Shown here piece after piece: positions 54,280 through 64,000 of a stretch of DNA of 64,000 nucleotides. The position numbers and the translations under genes are program-made. Source of the DNA: Podocnemis expansa (taxonomy: Eukaryota; Chordata; Testudines; Podocnemididae); NCBI GenBank assembly GCA_007922195.1, contig ML681963.1, positions 133,679,764-133,743,763 on the forward strand, in the 5' to 3' direction. The notes beneath the pieces are model-generated. The model made no database searches, was not told where the DNA came from, and saw nothing but the letters and a program-made list of their open reading frames with translations. The stretch's first letter is position 1; each line of letters starts with the position of its first letter.

Positions 54280-54586
54280 GAAGTAAGAACCATTGTTTTG
54301 AAACAGCTTAAACCCCATTCATTTCAAAACAGCTGTTATTTCGCAATAAGGCCGTTTGGACATGTTGTTTCAAAACACCACCATCGTTTCAAAATAATTG
54401 TTTTGAAACAACATGTCCGAATGGCCTTATTTCGAAATAATAGCTGTTTCGATAGCAGGCTTGCCCTTAATTCGAATTAACAGTTTCTTAATTCGAATTA
54501 ATTTATTTCAAAATAAGGACTTTATTTCAAAATAACTCATTTTGAAATACTTATTTCGAAATAATGATCTGTGTGTAGACATAGCC
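54280..54586. mobile_element. Harbinger MITE, left end decayed
   Basis: TTTTGAAAC and TTTCGAAATAA palindromes, two TTAATTCGAATTAA units, and the right terminus 'gtgtgtagacatagcc' before TAA 54587-54589. The left terminus is not recognisable. Confidence 0.82.
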
Positions 54587-55475
54587 TAAGTCACAGCAGT
54601 GATCCAGCGATCCCAGCCGCCTGCCTTCTGACGGCGCCCAATGCCACATTCTCCAAAGGCAACAAGCATCAGAGGGCCATTAGCAAGTGATCCAGCCCTG
54701 GCAGCCACTCCCAGCACTGGGCACTCTGAGATGCATGGAGCTCAACCCAAACATTTTGCTGAGTACCATCAGCTTTCTTATTCTCAGGCAAAGGAATCTG
54801 TACTATCTTGGGGAGTTTCCTTCTGCCCCACAACCACCACACATAAATTCTGCAGTAACCTGGAGGAATACTTTTGCCATGTAAGACTCAAAGAATTTTT
54901 CCATAACACCACCAATCAATGCAGTGATGCACAGGTACCGTCCTCCCAACACTGCAAGAAGAAATATTCTTCATGGACTCCTCCAGAAGGTCGGAACAAA
55001 AGACTAGACTTCTACATTGATTCTTCTGCCACCATGTGAAAGCTGAAATCATAGACAAACAACATCCCTTACATCATAATCTCAGCCATGCAGAATGCAA
55101 TGCCATCCACAGCCTCAGAAACAATTCTGACATTATTATTTAGGGGGCTGACAAAGGAGGTGCAGTCATCATCATGGATAAACTGGATTACAACTAGGAG
55201 GATTATAAACAATTCTCCAACACAACATTCTACAAAACTCTTTTCTCAGACCCCACTGAAGACTACCATAAGGAATTACAACACCTACTCAAGAAACTAC
55301 CTAAGGCAGCACAGTAACAAATAAAGACAGACACACCACCAGAACCCCAACCAGGAATATTCTATCTACTACCTAAAATCCATAAAAAAGGAAACCCTGG
55401 ATGCCCCACCACCCAGGCATTCGCACTCTTACGGCAGGCTTATCTGGTTATGTGGACTCTCTCCTCAGACCCTAT

Positions 55476-55817
55476 GGCTATGTTCACACGGGGAGGGCTT
55501 GTTTCGAAATAACATATTATTTCGAAACAACTTATTTTGAGGACAAAAACTTAGCACCCTGGGAGGAGGGGCACATGTTGTCTCAGAACACTTTGTTCCA
55601 AAACAATATGTCCGAACAGAGCTGTTTCGAAACCTCTGTTTCGAAACAACCCTGTTTCGACAGGAAACGAGGTTTAAGCTGTTTCAGGAGGAGCACGGCC
55701 ATTTCAAAACAAGCTGTTTGCGTGTTTCGAAATGGCCGTGTGTCGTCTGGCCATGGCACTTCTTATTTCGAAACAACCTCTGTTGTTTCGAAATAAGAAG
55801 TGTGTGTGGCCATACCC
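55476..55817. mobile_element. Harbinger MITE, 342 bp, inside the PLE RT region
   Basis: The termini 'ggctatgttcacac' and 'gtgtgtggccataccc' are flanked by TAT at 55473-55475 and 55818-55820. The surrounding bases also repeat ('accctat' on both sides). It splits the PLE coding sequence between 'SLLRPY' and 'VIHTPN'. The subterminal TTTCGAAA palindromes are well preserved. Confidence 0.92.
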
Positions 55818-57073
55818 TATGTTATCCATACTCCTAACTGTCTTAGCGACACCATCGATTTCCTAAGGAAAATCCAATCCATCGGTGAGCTTCCTGAAAA
55901 CACCATCCTGGCCACTATGGATGTAGAAGCTCTTTACACTAACATTCCACACAAGGATGGATTACAAGCTATTAGAAGAACCATCCCAGATGATGCCACA
56001 GCACAGCTTGTGACTGAACTTTGTGACTTTCTGTTCACCCACAACCATTTCAGATTTGAGGACAATTTATACCTCCAAGTCAGTGGCACTGCTATGGGTA
56101 CCTGCATGGCCCCACATTATGCCAACATTTTTATGGGCAACTTAGAACAACGTTTCCTCAAGTCTCATCCCAAAGCACCTCGCCTCTACTTATGCAACAG
56201 TGATGACATCTTCATCATCTGGACCCATGGCAGGGATCCTCTTGAAGACTTCCACAGAGATTTCAACAATTTCCACCCCACAATCAAACTGAGCCAGGAA
56301 CACTCCACACAGGAGATCCACTTTCTGGACACTACAGTACAAATTAGGGAGGGACACATAAACACCACCCTATAGCAAAAACCTACTGTGCGGTATAGTT
56401 GTCTACATCTCTCGAGCTTCCATTCTAAACACACCACACGATGCATTGTCTACAGCCAAGCCCTAAGATATAACCTCATTTGCTCTCATCCTGCAGACAG
56501 AGGCAGACATCTTTAGGATCTCTATCAAGCTTTCTTAAAACTACGGTACCCACTGTAAAGTAAAGAAACAGATTGACAGGGCCTGATGGGTACCCCGCAG
56601 TCAACTACTACAGGAAAGGCCCAACAAAGAAAACAATAGAATGCCACTGGTCACCACATACAACCCCCAAGTCAGACCTCTACAACAGATCATTAAGGAC
56701 CTACAGCCTATCTTAAAAGATGACCCCTCACTCACTCTAGCCTCAAGACACAGTCCTCTCCTCACCTACAGACAGCTCCTGAACCTTAAACAGATACTCA
56801 CCAGCAACTACAAACCTAACAACACAACCATTAAAGCAGGCACATATCCCTGCAACAAACCACGTTGTCAGCTTTGTCCACATATCTGCACAAAAGACAC
56901 CATCATAAGACCTAATCAAGCCAGCTACTCCATCAAAGTGTCATTCACCTGCTCATCGACTAATGTGATTTATTCCATCATGTGCCAGAAATGCCCTTGC
57001 ACCTTATACATCGGAGAAATAGGACAGTCCTATGCAAAAGAATAAATAGGCACAAAACTGACATCAGAAATCA

Positions 57074-57074
<1 letters not shown>

Positions 57075-57118
<44 letters not shown>
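57075..57118. repeat. (CA)22 microsatellite in PLE GIY-YIG coding region
   Basis: A pure CA run of 44 nt. Translated in the endonuclease phase it gives a His-Thr repeat between 'DIRNH' and 'TKPVTEH'. Confidence 0.97.
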
Positions 57119-57122
<4 letters not shown>

Positions 57123-57560
57123 AAACCAGTTACTGAGCACGTCCATCTTCCTAATCAAGCCACTGATGATTTGTTAACAATGGTCCTCAAGAAAATCAAT
57201 GGGACTTCAAGACTTCAAAGAGAAACAACTGAAATTGAACTAATATGCGGATTAGATTGTGTGAAAGCAGGAATTAACGTGACTATGGATTCTGTTCGCA
57301 TTATAGCAGATAATTTGACTTCACTTTCCTCTATGTGCTGTTTCCTAGAGTTTGAATCTTTACAAATGCTCTGATTTGCTGTTGCAGTATGATTTGATCC
57401 CATGTCTTACACTCCCCTGCATTTATTTTCATCCCATTCTGTAAATTCAGCCATCTTCAAAGCACTTGATGAAGTGGGATTTCCTCCCATGAATGCTCAT
57501 GCGATAAATAAATCTATTAGTCTTTAAGTGCCACAAGACTCCTTGCTTTTTTTTCTTATT

Positions 57561-58351
57561 CTTGTTTTCAACCCACTTATAGTTTTGGTACTCACAACAT
57601 GACCTGGCAACCAGAGCCAAAGGGCAACTTGGTGGTGCGGGAAAATAGTGATTACTTCTATTTGTTTTAACATCAGCAAATGCCTTGTGCCAGTTCTTGC
57701 ATTACATGAAAGGGTAAACTACACATCCATATTCATCTTCTGCACACCGTTCATGAAGTTACGACCCCTGTGCTTCTGCTTCCTTAGGCATGGCTTTCCC
57801 AAACTGACCTGGAAGCAGGGACACCCCCCAACTTCTCCCTGCAGAGATAGTGGCCTTAACCCACTGGCTATAGATTGCCAGGGAAGCCCCACCACCTTTC
57901 CTCCCCTCTGCCCATCTGCAGGCCCTTCAGCAGGTGCTTAACTAACTCACACAAAAGGGGTTAAGCACCTGAAGGAATGCCTGGCTGCAATTCTCAAGCA
58001 GAGCGTCCCACCTGGGAGATGGCAGATTCTGCTCGGTTTCCCTACTCCATTGTCCTGTCCAAGATGGGGGCATTGCAATAGGATGCTACAGTCTCTTAAG
58101 TATGAGCCCCAGTCCCTGACATCGGTGGTAGTCTGAGGTGGGCTGGTCTTTGTAGTGTCTTGAGGCTGTGCTGTTTGATTAAACAGTATGAAAGAAGACA
58201 GAGCCCATGAATCAATCCCTTGGCAGTCAAATAGTTTGGGTATTTACCCAGTGTGTCAGTGATGTGTCTTCATCACCTCTCTTAGCCTCGCAAAAGCCCT
58301 GAACAGATTTCTCACTCCTGTCAAATAAATATCTAGTCTTTGGCCTGAGAA
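57561..58351. other. Noncoding stretch
   Basis: No gene recognised. 'ttaacccactggctatagat' at about 57855 is weakly tRNA/SINE-like. Confidence 0.45.
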
Positions 58352-58547
58352 CCGGGCCAGCCCAACCATATCAGTGACCTAGCTGGTCACCTACAGTGCT
58401 AGACTTTAAGGAGCACCAAATTAGACAGAAGTGACCTCTTTTTCTATTTTTAAAAAAATCAATATATTCTCTCTTATAACACATAACGAGGGGGTTGCCA
58501 AAGTCACAGTTCACCTAGGGTGCCACAAACCCTTAAGCTAACCCTGC
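58352..58547. mobile_element. Nonautonomous hAT-like repeat, copy B
   Basis: It begins 'gggccagcccaaccatat' and ends 'agctaaccctg', with internal 'gtcacctaca', 'tctcttataa' and 'cacctagggtgccac'. It corresponds along its length to 51791-51989. Confidence 0.6.
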
Positions 58548-59373
58548 ACCTACCGTAATACTGGTATACAGTGCAAAGTAAAGCTCCTAAACACAAAGTA
58601 CCATTGCGTATGGAGAGAGACCCTCTGTAAATCTCAGTATGTTATCACTACTCTACCCCACTCCTTTTCAGAATGGTAATTGCTTCAGCATTCAATATAC
58701 CAGTAAAACTGTCATAAAGCTAACTGAACTACTATACCATTAGGCAAAAGTAATTTTATGTATAAATTATTTAAATGTAATCTGTGATTCTCTCTCCATC
58801 AGAGCAATGTTTTCTGTACAGGATAAATCTTTTCTTTTTTAGGGAATTGCAGCATGATAAATAAATGAATAAAGACTCATAGCAGTGTATCTCAACACTT
58901 CTGCTGTGAAGTGTTCCTATCAGAAAACTTGAAAATCACAGTATTCCCAGTGGCCCGACTGTTCTGCATTAAAAATAACTAAAGACTCTAGTCGTATTTT
59001 TTTCAAAACATAAAATGCATTTTATGCAACAATGCTTCAGATGAGATACAAAAACCATTCAACGGTGCTTACAAGTATTTGACATTAGGTCTTTTCATAA
59101 CATTGCTTCAGCAAGGAGGACTTATTGCAGATGTTTTAATATTTTGTAAACTTATTTTTCAGATTCAAATTCATGAGAGGTGGCTTGCTTGCCTACATAA
59201 ATAGAAGATGGAAAAATAAAGTTTAAAGATCCGTACACTACTACTAACAATTTGCTGAGGTAATACGCTGCATGATGACAAAATCTTCTGTAATAAAGTA
59301 ATTGAGAAGAAAATCCACCCTGCTGTACTGATGAAAAAGGTAGAAGTATTTAGCTGGGAGTTTAATACCACAT
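58548..59373. other. AT-rich noncoding stretch
   Basis: No gene or repeat recognised. Confidence 0.5.
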
Positions 59374-59376
59374 TAA

Positions 59377-60879
59377 GGGAAAGTCCACACACCATTTAAA
59401 TCAAAATAACACTGGTTATTTTGATTTAAAAAATGCTAGGTCCACACAATATTTCCTATATCGAAACGAGGAGCTCCCACATTTCAATATAAGGAATGTT
59501 AAAGCTATATAATAAAACCTAGGATCAGGGGCGTTGCTAGCGCTGGGCACCCAGGGCACATGACCGGAATCCCAGGGCCGGTGCCCCAGGTCTGGCGGCT
59601 GCCCCCTGGTCTCTGGCCTCATCGGGCCAGAGATCCGGGACTCAGCCGCCCGTGGCCGCGGCAGCCCCGTCCCCAGCTGGGGATCCGGGGCTCAACCATG
59701 GAGGCCACTCTTGGCCCTATCGGGGGCTTAGCCGCCCGCAGCCGCAGTATCCACTCTGGCCCCATCCCCGGCCGGGGATGCAGGGCCCAGCTGCCCGCAG
59801 CGGTATGTGGCGGTTTCCGGCCCTGTCGCCGGCCAGGGGGCATGACCTGTGGCTAGGGGGCGGGGCCTGATGGCCAGGGGCGGGGCCTTGGCCCATGCCC
59901 CAGATCCCTCCCCAGGGCAGCGACGCCCCTGCCTAGGATTATATTGCTATAACAGTTAATGAGAAACAGTTATATTGATATAATGCAGTTTGGACTGGTT
60001 ATATTGATAGAACCCTGATATCAATATAACCCAGTCTGACCTTCTTCCTCCCAGGGTGCATGGCACCCTGGAAGGAAGACTCCCGTCAGCACCCTGGCCA
60101 GGAAGGAGGTCAGGACCATGGGGGGAGGGCACATGAGAGGCCCACCCCCAGATTCCCCCTGGCTGGTTGGGCAGCAGGGAAGAGATCCCAGCAGTGGGCT
60201 CAGCGCTGGCTTGCCGAGCGGGGGGCGAATGCACCCCACGCTCGCTCCCCACGCACTGGCCAGGTGGTGGGGAAGGGATCCTCACACACCCAGCTCTCTA
60301 GCCATGTGGCAGGCAAGGGATCCCCCTATGCCTGGCTCCCAGATCCCCAGCCAGGCAGCGGGAAATGCACACTGCCACCCGGGTCAAGCCACACTAGCTG
60401 GGTAGTGGGGAAAGGATCCCTGCATGCCCGGATCCCCGTGTGCAGGCCAGGCATACTGGGTCCCTTCCCCGCCACCAGCCAGCATTCAAGGAGAGTCAGG
60501 CATGCAGGGATCCCTTCCCTGCTGCCCAACTAGCATGCGGGGGGAACCAGGACCTGGGAGGGGGGCTCTTCTCACCCACCAGGCTCACAGCACCCAGAGC
60601 TGGGTGGGGGGATTATTTTCCCTGCCACTGGGCTCATCAGGCAAGAGCCAACCAGGAGATTGAGTGGGTGGTATGGCCCTGTCAGGGGGCCATGTTGCCA
60701 CACCTCCCATGGTGCCCCTCTCCTAAATCAAACTAGCAAGTCCTATCCCTGGACATGCTAGTTCAATTTCAATTTTTTGGTGTGGACCTGTTAAATCAAT
60801 TTAACTTGAATCAATTTAATGATTTTTCTAGCAATTTTGTTAAATCGATTCAAGTTAAATCAATTTAATTGCCTGTGTG
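59377..60879 (-). mobile_element. Harbinger element, nonautonomous, reversed, with nested hAT MITE
   Basis: The left end 'gggaaagtccacac' follows TTAA at 59373-59376. The right end 'cctgtgtgga' at 60871-60880 runs into a GA microsatellite. Near the right lie, reversed, the words of the long copies' 5' region: 'gccatgttgccacacctccc' and 'aaatcaaactagcaagtcc'. Near 60045 is 'tcccagggtgcatggcaccctgg' of the other end. The subterminal units are ATATTGATATAA and TTAAATCGATT types, a third repeat variant. No transposase or Myb motif is visible in the GC-rich interior. Confidence 0.75.
59526..59931. mobile_element. hAT-type MITE, 406 bp, perfect 8-bp duplication
   Basis: CCTAGGAT at 59518-59525 and 59932-59939 flanks the inverted ends 'caggggcgttgct' and 'agcgacgcccctg' (12 of 13). 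It is GC- and CpG-rich, which together with the perfect duplication points to a recent insertion. There is no coding motif. Confidence 0.93.
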
Positions 60880-60905
60880 GAGAGAGAAAGAGAGAGAGAG
60901 AGAGA
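60880..60905. repeat. (GA)n microsatellite at a Harbinger terminus
   Basis: An AG run of 26 nt with one A interruption, beginning where 'gtgtgga' of the terminus should continue as 'catagcc'. The end appears overwritten by repeat expansion. Confidence 0.9.
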
Positions 60906-62516
60906 TGAATTAAAAAGCTGTCCTTCTCAGTTTAAAAAAGTATTGCAAGTGGTGCTGCTTAATATAATTTCCCCAAGATCCCTTAAGGTGTTCTGTTTGC
61001 CTTTTCCCTGGGCAATTGTAATGCTGCCTGACACCCTCTCTCCCCTCTTCCCCTACACACACTCAGATGGTACCTCTTCTGTGCCATGCCTATAAGCATA
61101 AGTATATAGAATCCAAACAACCCGAGCTGCTGAACATTAAGAAATCTACTGTTATGAGTTCCATGGTTCAGGTTGAACAAAGTAAAGCATCAGTCATCAT
61201 CAACAAATGCCCTCTAATCTGTATTCCTCTTACTTTCTTTTGTACATTTCTATTAACTAAAGCAAGTATCTGTGTTCATGTAAGTTTAGGACCTCATCAC
61301 ATAGGAAAACACAGGCCATTTTTGTCTCACAGATGGCTGTAATGCACAGCTAAATGAAACATCACAACTTGTAACTTACTGAGTAACATCTTTTCCTTCT
61401 TTCCTTCTTCATGAATTGTCTCTGAATAGACTACAAAATTCTTAAGTGTGTCATTCTTCAGCAAATAAATCTTGGTCTGTAGATCATTATGTAAGTCATT
61501 CATTGATGGAACAGATACACCACCATACGACTTAACTCAACAACACCGCCCACCTACAGGGCAAAATTCTCTTTCAGGGCCAAGTTGTGTAACACATGAT
61601 GAGTAGCATCTTGCTACACATTTAGTGTCTTTGCTGTCAGTAAGGCAGTAGGTATAATAAGAATAGCGCAAACTAAAATATCAGATTGGTGAGCATCTGC
61701 ACTATGTCAGAGGGGCAGCAGGGCCTAATTTGAGTGTGTGGTGCCACCTGGCTTACAGGGTCATGACACCATTCTGGTTTGGCCCAGTTGGTATGATGGC
61801 CCTTTGCCAGACAACAGCAACCAGAATGGTAAACTGAGGCCAATCCTGTAGCACAGCTGCTGCTACTGCAGGGTAAGCATGGGTCAAGTTTGCTGTCCAA
61901 TACACACCTCTGGCATCTCCCCTCAGCACTGGGTTGCCAGAAGTCATATATTTGACAGGACTCAACAAACTACTGGTGGATCAGGACCTACTGCTTGGAA
62001 AACACTGCTGTAGACTGAAGGGATTTCACTGTTTAACTACAGAAGAGCCACAGCAAGCAGTGGTACAAGCTCACTCTTTTAAATTTCATGAATGTGTTTC
62101 AACTCTGATCTCACCAGATGACCTTTAGGAAAGAGACTGTTGTTCATAATTGCCCTGGCTGCAGGTACCACAGAGATTAACCAAGGACCTTTAGATTTAA
62201 AAGCATGCACTTTTACTTCTTCAGCTCTGGGATCTTCTTAGCACAGAGACTGTGGCAGATTGATAAACCTCTTTATATGGTCTATCCGTTAAAGAGGGAC
62301 AAAGATTTACACTGGGTTCATGTGGATATACAATACAGTCTGTAGCTTCACTGTTGGCAGTGTCATCAAAGATGCTGTTTAATTTCATCTGAGAAGTTTG
62401 TATTGTAGTGTGAATACTTCTTTACTAGGAATTGAACAGGGCCAAAAGCTATTGAAAAAAGCACTATCTTTTGGGTGCCACATGCCAGCCAGATTCAAAT
62501 CAGTAATCTAGATCTT
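60906..62516. other. Noncoding stretch
   Basis: No gene recognised; short frames lack motifs. Confidence 0.5.
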
Positions 62517-62519
62517 TAA

Positions 62520-62815
62520 GGGTATGTCTACCCTGGACCCTTAGGTGACTTAGCCCTCCTTAAGTCAACCTAAGGAATTCCCTGTCCACATTGGGCTTTT
62601 ATTAAGTTGACTTAAGGGCTTCCTTAAGTTGACTTCATAACACTACCTTATGAGGTTGACTTACTGCTTAAGTTGACCTTTTAAGTCAACTTAAGCCAGT
62701 GTAGATGGCTATGCCTGCACTGGAGGCTCTGTTAAGTCGACTTGACAAGGTAGACATGCATTTTAAGTTGACCTTGTTAAGTTGACTTAACAGAGCCTGC
62801 AGTGTAGATATACCC
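62520..62815. mobile_element. Harbinger-like MITE, 296 bp, TTAAGTTGACTTAA type
   Basis: The termini 'gggtatgtctaccctgg' and 'cagtgtagatataccc' are flanked by TAA at 62517-62519 and 62816-62818. The interior is almost wholly built from AAGTTGACTT/AAGTCAACTT palindromic units, in place of TTCGAA ones. Confidence 0.92.
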
Positions 62816-62818
62816 TAA

Positions 62819-64000
62819 GTACAAAAATGAGTAATTAGATAAAATGTTCACAAAATTGTCCAGAAAAAGGATTCTCCCATCCATCAGCTCCAGAAGACCT
62901 CTTGAAATTCTTTATAGACAAAAAATAAACAGCTGATAGATTTCCATGGATGGTCCCATGAGCTACCTGCCTACAAGCTAAATCACACAAAGTGATATAT
63001 GAGAATTTGCAAACTCCAAGAACATTAAGTGTTATAGTTAAGAGACCCAAGAACCTATGATTTTAAGAGCATTTTTTCTCTTTTTCAAGAGGACTCCATA
63101 GAAAAGAAGTCAAACAAGATCAACATTCTCCAAACTAACATTTGCAAGTCTGAAAAAGTGAATAGGAATGAGCAGCTGCAATGTGTGCAAGACAGCAGAG
63201 CATTTGCCTCACACTAATGAACAGTATTCCCAATAACATTTATTTTCTGTGCTGCATATAACCTTTGAGACCTAACACAGTAATGGTGAGCCAGTGGCGT
63301 AAATTGAAAATGAAAGATGTACAGCTTTCCTTTTCTCCCTTTACTTCTGTTACTTATTTTGTACTGCATGAATGAAATATTACTTTCTTATTTCTTTGAG
63401 ATGTTGGTTTACTAGGGTAGAGTGAGCAGACTCAATTTCACTGAACGTAATGGAGTGAGATTATCCAGAATTATTTCCAGTGGGATGGATTTGTGCATCC
63501 CTTCTGTTATGAGGATATAAGTAAACAACTAAATACCTTTCTGAGAGCTGAGAATCTTAATACGAGTCACCTCTTCTTATTCTCTTGATTAGGGTATCAT
63601 TTTGTTTTTAAACCATGCTCAATTAACTAATCCAGCATTTGGTCCAGTCAGAAACAGCAGATTTAAGTGGATAAACTGGGCATCTATCTGTTCGGAAAAA
63701 AAATGATTATCCAAAATATGCCTTTCATCGTCAGAAAAGGAACTATGCTCTTTCCACATTTAAAAACATATGTCATTAAATGACATCTTTTTCTTTGAAA
63801 GCTGAAAGAGTAGAAAAAAATAAAAATTGACACCGAACTAGGAAAAACTCAGATGAAAAACTAAGTAATGAGTATGGTTAGCATTTTAACGTACTAGAAT
63901 ATGAATCTGATACGAGTCAGATGATCACCACCTTTATCATGCTGATATCTAAACTGCATTGAATAGAACAATTTTAACTGGCAAAAAACCTAAACACTGC
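62819..64000. other. AT-rich noncoding stretch
   Basis: No gene or repeat recognised up to the window edge. Confidence 0.5.

Larger units (their letters stand above)
54641..57374 (+). pseudogene. PLE polyprotein: RT plus GIY-YIG endonuclease, frameshifted
   Basis: PLE proteins copy element RNA at a nick made by the GIY-YIG domain. Visible in order, across several phases: 'SVLSWGVSFCPTTTTHKF' and 'RLKEFFHNT' (N-terminal region), 'ADKGGAVIIMDKLDY' near 55148, and 'FYLLPKIHKKGNPG' near 55360. After the MITE come 'TMDVEALYTNIPHKDG', 'GTAMGTCMAPHYANIFMG', 'NSDDIFIIWTHG' with the catalytic Asp pair, and 'EIHFLDTTV'. The GIY-YIG part reads 'NVIYSIMCQKCPCTLYIGEI', then after a shift 'RINRHKTDIRNH'. 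A (HT)n run from the CA repeat follows, then 'PVTEHVHLPNQATDDL'. The residue before the Asp pair is Ser, whereas most relatives have Tyr-x-Asp-Asp. Stops near 55040, 55325 and 56374 and frameshifts kill the gene. Confidence 0.9.
54590..57560 (+). mobile_element. Penelope-like element, nearly full length
   Basis: In order: an N-terminal region, RT motifs, a C-terminal GIY-YIG endonuclease, and a 3' UTR/tail with 'catttattttcatccc', 'gatgaagtgggatttcc', 'agtctttaagtgccac' and 'gactccttgc'. The tail directly follows the coding part. This identifies the orphan tail fragments elsewhere in the window as PLE 3' ends. A MITE (55476-55817) and a CA microsatellite interrupt it. The 5' limit beside the Harbinger MITE is approximate. 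Confidence 0.9.

Noticed and set aside
57075..57118. CRISPR-like or coding repeat
   Set aside because: It is a simple (CA)n run in a retroelement of a vertebrate-type genome.

Overview
This window looks like a stretch of nuclear genome from a non-avian reptile, most likely a turtle. The evidence is two CR1 LINE copies (one with the tandem ATTCTATG tail), many Penelope-like element (PLE) tails, a DIRS-type gag relic, PIF/Harbinger elements carrying separate transposase and Myb/SANT genes, hAT elements and long AT-rich unique DNA. The species is inferred and cannot be fixed from the sequence alone. I found no host protein-coding gene, rRNA or canonical tRNA gene. Every open frame that could be assigned belongs to a decayed transposable element. 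Two runs of exactly 400 N (12842-13241, 46268-46667) are assembly gaps.

Layout. 1-749: 3' part of a plus-strand CR1. 750-5385: a relic with a DIRS-like gag and a terminal inverted-repeat block. 5.4-10.5 kb: mostly noncoding, with a LINE fragment near 6 kb. 10.5-12.6 kb: a minus-strand LINE relic (endonuclease pieces, then the end of the reverse transcriptase) broken by PLE insertions. 12.6-13.3 kb: a Harbinger element with a gap. 13.3-28.9 kb: AT-rich noncoding DNA with scattered MITEs. 28.9-33.7 kb: a PLE tail dimer holding a two-gene Harbinger and a MITE. 33.7-38.5 kb: noncoding DNA, another PLE dimer, and an unidentified 581-bp insertion with a 15-bp duplication. 38.6-40 kb: minus-strand CR1. 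41.5-51.5 kb: a 9.9-kb nest inside one PLE dimer, made of a MITE and a second Harbinger, itself invaded by hAT and PLE copies. 51.5-54.3 kb: old divergent repeats, some tRNA-like. 54.6-57.6 kb: a nearly complete PLE with broken RT and GIY-YIG frames. 57.6-64 kb: noncoding DNA with further Harbinger and hAT nonautonomous copies.

How the parts relate. Both long Harbinger copies share one plan: a CCAAT/TATA-like promoter, a HARBI1-type DDE transposase on the plus strand, back-to-back poly(A) signals, and a convergent two-exon Myb/SANT gene on the minus strand with a conserved splice acceptor. Short MITEs keep their ends and TTCGAA-rich subterminal arrays, and one 495-bp MITE also keeps the promoter region, so they look like internally deleted derivatives. 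PLE tails occur repeatedly as head-to-head inverted dimers flanked by 7-14 bp duplications. Both long Harbingers sit at the same TTAA-containing site of such a dimer. The main story is layered, datable nesting of mobile elements and not a cellular pathway.
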